The translations under genes were made by a program, and so were the position numbers. A stretch of DNA of 64,000 nucleotides from Setophaga petechia (Eukaryota; Chordata; Aves; Passeriformes; Parulidae), in NCBI GenBank assembly GCA_024362935.1, contig JANCRA010000065.1:2356001-2420000 (forward strand). The letters are read 5' to 3'. How positions within the stretch are numbered: the first letter of the stretch is position 1; each line of letters opens with the position of its first letter. The notes beneath the pieces were generated by a model that ran no database searches, was not told the DNA's origin, and was given only the letters and a program-made list of their open reading frames with translations. Positions 30,501 through 42,500 of this stretch are shown in pieces.

Positions 30501-33500
30501 ACCAGAGGGCAGGGAAGCCTCTGAGCCAGGGCCAGTTTGTAGCACATGGAGCCCTGGCTGGGAGATGGGGCTGAGGCCCAATGGCGGGGCCTTGCCCGGG
30601 GCTGCAGCGCCCATGGCCGACCCTCTCCTCACAGCGGCCTCGCAGACGGCCCCTGGTGCCCAGCGCCGAGAGGAGCCGCTCCGTGGGCGTGGGCAGAAGG
30701 ACAGAGCCTCTTCAGAGCCACAGCAGTCCTTGCAGGAGGCACTCTCCTTGCTGGGCAGCGATGACTGGTAAGAAAGGCTCCGTTCCCTCTGTGTCCCTCT
30801 CGGCGTTACGGTCGGTCAGAAGCGTGTCTTGCTCGTGCCTCGGAGCCCCGAGAGCCCAGAGGGCCAGAGGGCACTGGTGGAACCACTGCAGAGCAGGGAG
30901 AGGATGGGGATTGGAGAGCAGCCTTTTCTTGGCCTTGCTCGGCAGCAGTGCTGCAGCTGCAGCAGCTCCGTGCTGTTTCCTCGCTTTGCCTGCTGCTCCA
31001 TGGAGCTGCAAAGGAAACCTTGAGGGAAGAGAGAAAGCTCTGGAAGGAGATGATTTGCTGGCTGAAGGCAGAAGCAGGATGGCAGAAGTTTTGAGCGTAG
31101 AGATTTGGGTGCCTTGGGCCACTGGCCCAGTGGGACTGAGTAAGATTCCTCTGTGCTCCCACTGGTGACAGCAATGGCAGTGACAGGGTCTCCCTGTGAC
31201 CTCCTGCATGGCAGTCCCAGAAGCAGCTCCAGGGAGTTCCTCTTTCTGAGAAATGGACTGAGTTGTGCTTTCAAGTCCCTCAGCCTGCCATTACTCCTGA
31301 AGGGCTCATGGCAGAGGAGAAGGAAAAAGAAAGAAAATCTTCTAGGAATCTTGCACTTTTGGAATTCAACTTTTTCCTTCTCATTGCTTCATATGGGCCT
31401 GAGATGTTTTGTCAATACTCAACATATGTCCCAAAATTATACAGAGGCAGAAGGAGGCCCAAAGGTGATAACCCTACAAATATTAGGTGATGTTTGTTTT
31501 CTTTTTGATGTCTTTTTGATCACTCCCTGGTGGATGCTTCATTCACACTGGGGCAAGGACTCCATTCCCACTGGATAAGCATGAAAATCTGCCACAATGC
31601 ATCTCCTTGTGCAGTCACCTTTGTTTTGCCCTTTCTCTTCTGCTTTCTCTTCCCCATTTCTCTTTGGTGCCCTGTGAGGTGCAGAGAGCTTCTGCAGGTG
31701 TGGGGGGTCCGGGTGGCACTCAGAGGTGCCCGTGGGATCTATCACCAGCCCTGGGCTGCAGCCCTGATGCCTCACAGACCTTCCTGTAGCTGAGGGTCTG
31801 CACAAAGCAAGTGCTCAGAGACAGAGTTGTTTGCACCTTTTAAATAACCTGTTGCTGTTGTGGGGGTTGTTTTAGGTCTGGGGTTTTGGGAAAAGCCAGA
31901 GTTTCACCAGTTCTTGCCCAGGGGTGGAATCTCCTGGGATATCCTGCTGCATTTTTGGGGAATGTGTGAGGTGGAGTGGAGGGGGTGACAGAGAGGTCTC
32001 GATCATAGAGGGGAAACTCAGCTCCAGAATGACAGTGCAGACTCTCCCTGCTGAATGCCTGCTGGGGCTGACAAAAAAGGAAAATGCCCCAATAACAGCC
32101 CGGTGGCACTGTGTCTCAGGGACAGGTACAGGCAGGTGACAAGAAACAGCAGCATGGCCCGGTCTCACAGCTTCTAGGAAGCAGTGACAGAGGGGCCTCA
32201 TGTGCCAGAGATTTCAGAAAGGCTGTCTTCTTAAATGGCCACTCTGAAACCCCTCTCCTTGCCTCTTGGCTTTGTGAATGCTTTTGTCAGCCACAGCATC
32301 CTGGGGCAATGTGTTCCACGATTTCATTAAGCACTCCTTGAAAAGCACCTCCCATTGTTCCACTGAGCTGCCAGCCTGGTCATTTCAGAGGGTGCTGCCT
32401 TGGTGGAGAGAAAAATCAATCTTCTGCCTTTCAGGGAGCTGAAGGAGAAGGGACTCTTCACCATCAAGCACCTGGCTGGGTCCCATTCAGAGGTCCTGCT
32501 TTGTAGACTTCGTGAGGTTTGCTTGGCAGTTACCAGCGAGGTGAGAGCATTGTTCTGAATTGTCCCCCATACTTCATACACAGTGTCTAGAGTAGGCATG
32601 AGCTTGTTCATCTCCATGTGTGCTCAGGGTCTGCCTTCATTTCTGGTTTTAGACCTGAGATTTCTAGTGTCTGTCAGCTATCTGTAGGATCTGTGGCTAC
32701 ATGCAGCTGTATTTACTGGTAGGTCGGTGTCTGACACTCATCTTTGAGTGTGGCGCCTTTATAATGCAATGTGCAAATGCAGAAACTGAGACACTAATGA
32801 CGTTATTTGCCAGAGTCCCAATCTCTGCCCAAGCTGTAATTGAACACTGCAAATTATTCTGTAGACCTGAGCCTGTGTTTTCTGTTTCTTGGCTGAGTGC
32901 TTCAACTGCTGGTGTTGCTTTTTTGAACAGGAGCACCTGACTCTTTTATCTTTATCACTTGTGCCATTATGATTTGAAAGCAGCCCTTGCTTTAATTTTC
33001 TAGTAAAAGGGCCTAAAATCAAAGCCGTGACTATTTAAAAGGGTTAAGTAGAACACTTAATGAAATTTTTTTTAGGCCTGCAGTGAGCAGGTCTGAGGCC
33101 AGAAACTGGTGCCAGAGTAAGTGCCTTTCTGTGCTTGTGCTCTCCTGCTCTTCTTCTACTTGTATGTTCCTCTGGACACAGTGGGATGTGTTGTCATTTC
33201 CTGGGACTTCTGTTGAAGGAAACTGGTTTTCTTTTCAAGGTGATTCTTTTGTTTCCCCTCATGACTTCCCCAGGTGACCAACCTCCGTTCCAAGGTGTCC
33301 TACTCTGCCATTGTCACTCTGGGAGAGCTCTTTGTGACCTTGAAGAAGGACATGGACTCTGAGGTGGATGAGGTTGCTCGGGTCCTTCTCCAGATGGTGT
33401 CCAACTCCCCAGAATTTGTTCAGAAAGCAGCCAGTCAGACCCTGGGGATCCTGGTGGAGAACGTGACTCCTGCACGAGCAATGACTGCTCTCATGGACAT

Positions 33501-36500
33501 GGGAGTCAAGTAGGTTCTTTCTCTTTTAGTGATGTTCTTCACCTTTGTGTGTGTGTGAGGGAGAAGGGATGAGACAGAGAATGGGAATGCTGGGAGGGAA
33601 GGGTCCTGTATCCTGCATCTTCTGTGGACTCAGTGACTTGATTCTCCAACCAACCTCACTTCTTTCCTCTTGTCACCTATTTCTGCCCTCCTGCAGCCTA
33701 TTAGTTCTCAGAATCACAGAACTGTAGAATATGGGCAGTTGGAAGGGGCCCATCAGGACCATCGAGTCCAGCCCCTGGCCTTGCCCAGAAGAGCCCAAGG
33801 GTGACACCAAGTGCCTGAGATTGTTGTCCAAATGCTTCTTCAACCCCGTCAGGCTTGGTGCTGTGAGCACTGCCCTGGGGAGCCTGTTCCAGTGCCCAAC
33901 CACCCTCTGGGTGAAAAACCCTTTTTCCTGATATCCAAACTAAAGCTCCTCTGACTCAGCTTCCTGCTGCTTCCTGGAGTTCTCCCAGTCTGTCAGATTT
34001 TCCTAGATGTGGTGACTGGTGGGGAAGGGAAAGTGCCTGCAAAGGCCAAGGAGAGAGCCTTGTGCTTTTGTGGGCAGAGGGACAATTGCAATTGCAGCTG
34101 TGAGCAGTGTTCAGTATTTCACAGTGCTAACCACAGAGGCCCTGGGAAAACCATGTCCCCTCATGATGCCATTAACTTGAGAAATGAGGAGGGTCCTTGC
34201 TGGGGCATGGAGCACATGGGGGACAATCTGCTGGGTGTGGCACAGCCTGCACAGCAGGTGCAGCTCCTGCCAAAGGAGTCTTGTATGACTGTCCTGGCCC
34301 TAGAGCTCCACTTTCTATTCAAACTGATGTTTCATGTTAGCCTTGAGATGATGAATCACTTTACAGGCACCTTCACAGGCTGACTGCCATGGGACAGTTG
34401 AAGCAAATGCTGCCTTAAATGTTGGTGCTGGGCCTGACAGTTCCCAAGAGACACTCTCTAGAACAGGACAGCCTGGCTAAACTGCCTGCCACCCTTTCCT
34501 CAGCTTTGGAATAGGGTAAAGCATTGCCAAGCCCCACAGAAGAAACCGGCTGCATTGCTGGATATTCTGCAACTTCATGGCCCACAACCTGTTTTCCCTG
34601 CATTTGTTGTTTTCCAGTGGTCTGCAGATTTGGGGATAAATGGGTGGAAAGAGCCTCAGCCCTGCTCCATCTCTGTGTAGTGGGTGCCCTCTGATGGGTC
34701 AGCATCAATTGTCCTTAATTTCTAAATTATTCCTATGTCATCTATTTCTTTAATCTTTCTCCGAGTAAACACTGTGAAAGAAACTGAGTATCAGACAGAG
34801 CAGGGAGACTGAATTCCTCCCTCTCCCGTGCAAGCAGGCCTTCTGTGCAATGCTCCCTTTGTGTTTCCCTGAGGACAGACCCTTCTGCAGGTGTCTGAAG
34901 GTGCAGGGAGAGCCCAGGCTCCTTCCCCCAGCAGGGCAGGGAGCGGGCTCTGGCCAAGGCCGGTGCTGCTGCTGCTCCTTGTCCCTGTGCCCAGGGTTTG
35001 CTCTCTCCTCCCCAGCAGCCACCACACCCCGGTGCGGGAGTGCACGGCCGAGCTGCTCCTGGCCCTGATGGAGAGAATTGGAGTCACCGAGCTCGCAGGC
35101 ACACCCAGGGCTGAGAGGCTGCCACACGTGGCAGGGAAGCTTGCTCAGGACTGTCACAAGGACACAAGGTAATGATCTTCATTTCACCTCCTGAAACAGG
35201 AAAACCGTTTTGTGTCTGGCTATAAAGGTGAAACCACGCAAGAGTGGAAACTAAAGGGAATATGAAGTTACCTCACGGTGCGAATAAGGGTCATAGAATC
35301 ATGGAATATGCTGAGTTGGAAGGGCCCATCAGGGTCATCGAATCCAGCTCCTGGTCATGTGCAGTGACCCCAAGAGTCACTCCTTGTGCTTGAGAGCATT
35401 GTCCAAACTCTTCCTGAGCTCTGTCAGCCTTGGCACTGTGACCACTGCTCTGGGCTGCCTGGGCAAATGGCTGTACTGGGAAACCTGAGATTGGCCAGCA
35501 AAAAGGAGCATTGCCAACTTTTTCCTGTGGCTTGAAGGATTCTTTACTGAGACCAAAAGAGCTCAGATCAGCCAGTCCAACAGTTTTATTTGGCCTTAGG
35601 TGCACAACACAAAGCCAAAGTGTTGGCTAATGTTCATCACTGAAGGATCCCAAACATCCATTTCTCATTAGCTTCAGACTTCCCTAGAAATATTTCAGGG
35701 GTCTTTAGCCAACATACTCAGTCTTTCCAAACCTGTTCTGCAGATTTCTAGAATGCTGTTATCTGTGGCTCAGTGAACTCCACATTTCTTCGTGAAGAAA
35801 ACTGTGGTTTCCTAGTGGCAAAATCAACCCAAACCACCAAAATCCCCTTCCTCTGGTGATTAAATTCCCATTAATAGCTGCCAAGAACACCAGAGCAACT
35901 AGCTGCCCCTGTGCATACACACAGTATAGAATAATCAAGAGGATGCATGAGGTTTTTTGTCCTGACTTCCCTGCCAGTTAAAGAAAGGCAAATTATTGTG
36001 CAATGGCAGCAAGACACGGCTAATAGGCTCTGACAACAAAGCAGATGTGTTTTGCTTGTTCCCTGGGATCCTTTGATGCCACAGAAGCACACCCACAGTT
36101 TCAGTGTGAAATGGTATTTTTCTTTGTCCCACATTCTCCTCTTGCCTCTTGTGTTCAGCTGACAGCACTGTGCAGTGTCAAGTGAGGTAAATCTCCCTCT
36201 TTGCTGAGTAGGTAATGCCTTCATGTGCAAGGATTGCACCTGATGAGTTTAAGGTATCAGCCTCTTCTGTTAACACTCTTCCTTTGTCTGTTCACTTTTC
36301 TTTTGTTTCCTTCCTTCCTTCCTACCTTTCTTCTGTCCTTCCTTCCTTCCTTAGGCATTATGGACAGGAGATGGTGAAGATGTTGCTCAATCACCAACAA
36401 TTTAAAAAGCTTTTGGAACAATCTCTTTCCCCCCGTGACCTGGAAGATATTCTGACAAGAATTAAGAAGAAGGTAAGTGCTTGGCAGGAGAAATGTCTCC

Positions 36501-39500
36501 TTTGTGCAAGTATTGCCGCTGCTAATATGAGATCAAACATACCCAATCTGTCTTTAGCTCATTCCTCTTCTGCTGAATCATTTTGGTCCTGGGAATGAGC
36601 TGTTAATCCTCAGCCTGTTCATCTGCAGACCACAGAGGAACTGATATTATTAGGGAAAAAGTGGAGTTTTGAATCTTTTCAATATCGGTCACAAAGAGGA
36701 AAGGGAAAGAGGAGAAAATGGGTTTGCATTTAAGTGTAAGCCCCCACCAAGCTCACCCTACTCTGCCCCCTGTAAAGCAATTAAGTGAGAATTGTGCTTC
36801 TGAAGATAACAGAGTCTTTGCAAAAGACACTGGAAGTAGTAGTGCCAAGAAAATTTCCAAATTTACAGAAGATGTCCAAGTCAATCCTACTTACTACAAT
36901 GACTGTCTGTCTTTTGGGAATACTGCCCTGCTGTCAAGCCCTGTGCAGCTGGAAGAAGCTTGGTGAATTCAGCTTCAGCATCCAGTGGAATATTCCACTT
37001 CAGCATCCAGTGGAAAATCCTTTGTTTGTTTGAGGGAGGATTTTCTTTTTTTAATTTACATTTTAGAAGGGAGCCTGCCTTTGTGCAGGAGCAGGGAGAG
37101 TGAGTGTTGAACCAAATCAACTTCCAACACAATGGGCCAACCCCCAAAGAGTCCAATTTTTTCTGCTTCCTTCAAAAACACTCATTGCCTGCCAGTTTGC
37201 ATTATTCCCATTTATGCTCAAGACTAAGGAATTTGGGATTTAAGGCTGCTGCTCAGTCTGGCAGCACCCATAACCCACCTTGGGCTATTGAAAACAAAGA
37301 GTTGGCATCACTGAATCTCTGGTCTGTTTCCATCTGTAAGTCAGGAAACGTTTCCCTAAGCCTTGGTAGCAGTGATCCTGGTTCTAACTTGTGTTTTCAA
37401 CAGGGAATTTCCTGTTTTATACTCTAAAGACTGATGGGGTTTCTCTGTGTCTTTGTAGGGGATGGCAAACCAGAAGGCTGAACGCCCATCTGTCAAGGAG
37501 CCGGTGAAGGAGAGGAACAATGGCTCCAAGAAGCCCCAGGCCACATTGTCTTATCGCAAACGGTACTGAGCACTTTTGTCAGATGGGACAAAGCACATGA
37601 CAAGCTTTACATGTCTCTTCCTCAGGAAAAACTTTCTGGCAGAGATGAAAAATGCCACAGATTGTTTCCTTTCCCTACAAATGCTCTAGGATAAAAAATG
37701 TCTACTTCTGCATTGTGCTGAACACAGCTTCTCTGGAGGGGTTTCCACAAAAATGGAGAGACAAAAAGACACCCATTGGCTGCAGCTCAGACGATCCAGT
37801 GCAGTGGCAAGGGCAGTGCTGTGGAGGCTGGGAGAGAGCCAAGTTTCTGTTGCCTGACTTGGGACAAGTAAATTCAACCAGGGCTTTTTTTTCATCTGAG
37901 TGGAGTCTTTTTCACATGGATGTTTTGATGAGAAATCTCAGTCTGAAGCAAGATGCCATTCCACAAAGATGCAGTTCTCAACCATGTGGTTTGGCCTGGC
38001 TAAATCCTGGTTTTCTTACCCTCAAACAGTACCAAGTTTGAGTAGTAAGCAGCAAGGCAATTCCTGAACAACTTCAGTCAACAGGTGTCTCAATGTGGAC
38101 TTTTTGTCTTGATATTCCTGTCCTTCATGTAATTTGCTTGATGGACAGCATGTTTGGTTTATTTCCTTCTGTGCTGCAATCAGCATTTAAGATAGGAATA
38201 GCTCCTTGCTGTCTCTTCATGGCAGCTGGAGAGCTACTTGTACCTGTTCTCCTCTGATAACAGAGGGGATTTATTTAGCTCTGTCCTGCTCAGCAGTGGC
38301 AGGAAAGTGACCACATGCCTCAGGAGCGTGGCTAGCATCTTCCTGTGCTCATGGAAGAGACAGGTTGATCCAGGAGAATTGTTGCCAGTGGGGTTGTTAG
38401 GCTGTGCATCCAGTCTCTAGGGAAGCAAATGAAATGTGAGCATAGTTCTGGGATGTGTGGCTTCTGTTTTTATCTCTCTCACTGATTTTCTGAATCCTTC
38501 AAATATGGCCCTATTCATCTGTTCAGATGCATCTGAGCTACTTTACCAGATTGTCATGCCTGGTTGTAGAGACACTTCTCCAGAGGGATGAGTTTCCTTA
38601 TTGTAAGACACACACGTCCCTTATGAGGAGGCATTTAAACTTGGCAGTAGTGTCTCTCTTTCTGCACAAAGCAATGTGACCTGTGTGCCCTGGCAGCCAT
38701 CTGAAGATCGATCAGATGCATCTCATCCTTGGTTTTCCTGAGTGAGCAGTGGTGAGAATGTCACTTGCAGATTGTCTCCCATAATGATTATCATAAGGTC
38801 CACGTTGTTCTTCAGAGCCTCATGACTTTCCAGCTTGAAATCACATAATTAGGAAAGCTGCTCAAGATGTTTTGCTCACAATTAACTGAAGGTATTGTTT
38901 GTGGCTGCAGCTCTCTCCATAAAGAGCAGCAGGCACAACTTTCCCAGGCATTGTCCTGGGGAAGGCTGTGAGAAGATCAGAGAAAAGAATGAGGAACAAT
39001 TCTCATCTGCACTTGCTGCACCTGTTGTTGTGAACATGTGGAATGTGTTCTGGAGATTTGTTTACCGAAGGGTAATTTCTTAATTGGCCACTGGTGATGG
39101 TGTTTTGGATTCAATTGACCAATCTGGTCTGTCTGTATCAGACTGTCTGTAAGGGCGATGAGTTTCGGTGTGGTATGGTATGGCATGGCATGGCATGGCA
39201 TGGCATGGCATGGCATGGTATGATATGGTGTAATAAAGTGACTGATCAGCCTTCTGGAATCATGGAGTCTATGCTAATTATTTCCTTCAGGGGATGCCAT
39301 GCTACGATAATTAACACCAACATGTCCTCATTTGGTTTTATTTTCCAGGGTGAAATCTACCTCTGATGGACACCTCCTACACTGTGCAAAAGCCCAGGTC
39401 ACGTCACCTCCAGCTGTGGAAGAAACGGAGCTGCTCCAGAAGCTTTACAATCTCCTGGAAGCCAAGGGGTTTCAGACAAGGATGGAAGGAGTGGAACTCC

Positions 39501-42500
39501 TCCAAGACCTGTGCAAAACCAGCCCCCAGCTCATCTCCACTAACATTGCCCAAGTATGTAGGGTATCTTCACTGCTCCTTTCCTTTAGCTCCTTTCCCAA
39601 GCCTGTAGCAGCAAAGTTAATTCAGTGTGTCTTGGCACTCTGCCCTGGCTGTTTGGGACACGCTGGTCCCTCTTACCCAGACAAATGTAATTCAGGTCCA
39701 GGCTTCAGGACAAGTTATTTCAGCCCAGCTGTATTTGTCTGGCAGGTGCCTATTGCTGCTGTTCATCAGATGATGGCAGAATTTTCTGCTGGTGTAATGC
39801 TGCTCTCTCCTACTCCCAGTTGGGTGAAGTGAAGGAAATCCAGCCCCTGAAAGCATCGCAAATATTCTCTACACCAAAAATTGGGTTTGCATAGGGAAGA
39901 GAAGTATCAGGCTGGGTTGGTTTAAACTCAGTTATTTTATTTAAAGAATACTTCTATATACTCCATCTTGTCTTACACAGGCACAGCTCTGGCTGCTCAT
40001 TTCCATCCTTGTTCCTATTCCTGTTGGTAAAGACAGTGCTCACCCTTCTTGGGGGTCTTTTCTTCTCTTTAGAAAAGGAGGAAAACAGCTAAGGACTCAT
40101 CTCTGCCTTCTCATCCCAGTAGCTGCTTTTTCCCCTTTTCCAGCAAAAGGTGCCTGATAATGTGGCTGTCAAGGGACTGAACCTGCTCTGTGAGAGCTGT
40201 ACAGCACATTACATTTCAGAAGTGTGCCTGTTACTCAGAGAAATTGTCTGGATCCTGGAAGAATTGATCAGAGCCCTGCATTTGTCAAGACACTGCCTCT
40301 GAGACAAGCAAAATAAAACTTAGATCTCCCCCAGCCATTGTTTTGGCAAAATCATAATTGCCCTCAGTACTTGAGACAACTGTATAGAAAACTGGGCATT
40401 GTAAACATCTGCTTGCATTCAAAGCAAAGGTAGTCTTTAGCATTAATAAATGGAATTGATTTAATGATTTATAGACAGAGAGAAATACCATAGGAACTCT
40501 TCTGTCCCCAGCCAAACCTCCTAAAAACAGAAGAAAATTTTTAACCAGCATGAGGTTGTGCCACCATTCCAGTGAGGGGCCCACAGGAAAACAGTGAAAT
40601 TGTGCAAGCGAGTGCTGACCTGACAGAAAGGATCATTTTCATCTTTGACATTGCTGACTGCTACAGCCACTCTTCAAACAAGGACATTTGAATCCAGCTT
40701 TCACGTTGCTTGTTCTCTTCACAGGTTTTTGATTATTTTGTCCTGAGAATATTTGACAGCCACAAGAAAGTAAAGCAGAGGGCGCTGGAGGTGCTGGCTG
40801 AAATCACAGGAGCCCTGAAAGATGCCTTGAACCCGGTGATCATTGGTTTGGTGGAAGGAATAACAAAGAACCTGAATTCAAAGGATCCCAGGGTTCGTGG
40901 GGCAGCTGTGAAGGCACTGGAAGAATCCATTGCTCATTTGGGTAAGGCTGAGCCCTGGCAGGGACTCTCCTCACCTGCGTCTCTGTCTCTGCTGCACAAG
41001 AGAGCGCTGAGTGCCCTGACAGCTGCTCTTGTCTGTGCAACACTCCAGCTGGCACCCACAGAAGCTGTGCAGGTGCAGTCCTTATGCACCATTCCCAACA
41101 GGCTGGAATGTGATCAGCATTTCCCAACAGCCCCAGGAGCCCTGGGCTCTGTGCTGCTTGTCTGAAGAGCAAGTCCTGGGCTGCAGCTCTGCTACAGTTC
41201 AGAGGCAAAGGGGGTTTGGAGTTTGCTTGGGCCCCATCTGACTTCCCAAATGAACAGCTTTGCTGTTGGCATGAAGGGACACTGACCCATCAGAGCTTCT
41301 GCAGAGCAGCTGCCTGGAAGGCTCTACATTAGAGGCATTAGCTGCCTGTTTTCCACTTTTCTCTTTGTCTTCTGTGTTCAAAGAGGAACTTACGATTCAC
41401 CAAGTTCATTTCTTTAGAACAAACAGGTATAAACCCAGCTGTCAATGATGCCTTGTTCCACATGTTGTTTTGCATGGGGCAAGATGGCCACAGCAATTAA
41501 CTACATAGGCAAGGGCTGCTCTAAATTCCTTTGCCACACAGATTGATGTCAGCTCTGAGAATGCTGAACTGGGGAAACATACCTGAAAAAGGAGTGTTGA
41601 AGAGGCAGGTCTTCTCTTCAAGAGGAGTTTCCACTTCTCCTCCCCAGCTGCTCTGTGAACTCAGGAACTGCCTGACTCGGTGCCTTTCTGTGACCCAAGT
41701 ATGGGGCTCTTCCTTTTTCCTCTGGGATGCAAAACCTTTCACTGCTTCCATGTGACTGAACTCTTGAGGTCCCTGATGTGAAATGTTTTAACACACCTCC
41801 TGGTACAGCAGGCAAGTTTGGATTTACAAATGTTTCTTTTGGAATTTAAAACCCTACCAAGTAGGCTGGAAGGAAAGGAGAAAAGGATTCAAAACCCAGC
41901 AGAAATGTACTTTACTTTATAAAATGGGTTGGCCCTGCCCTTTCCCTCCCCACTGTCCTTTCTCCTATGACCTGAGAAAAGTGAGCAGAAACGTGTGTTT
42001 CCCTTGTAGATAAAGTGTCCCTGCTGAAAGAGTTCTGCTACCAATGGAGTCACCTGAGTGGCCAAGCTCTGCTGGATGTCACCAAGCGTATCACAGGTAC
42101 GGCCTCCCCTTCTGAGCCAAGTGCTCTTCCCAGGGAGTATTTACAGGGAATGCCTATGAGCAGACAGCAGAGCAGCTCCTCCAAACCAGGAGGTGCTGAG
42201 CTTGTCCCTGCTGCCCAACAGCCAAGGCAGGTGGATTTGGCAGGTGTTCCCTGGCTGCTGCAGAGCTGGGCAGCATCTGAGATGGGGGCAGCGCTCGGCC
42301 TCGGGGCTGAGCTCTCACTGGGGCATCTCAGAATCCACCTCCAGCAAAGGGAGGGGCTAAAAATGCCCCAGCTGGCTCCTCTCTGGGAAGCTGAGGGACA
42401 TCTGATCTTTGAGGGGAAATGGTGGCAAATGCTGTTTCAGGGCATCAGTTTGTTTTGTCCTCACAGAATTCTTGATTTTCTCTTGGAAAGTTTTGAGGCT

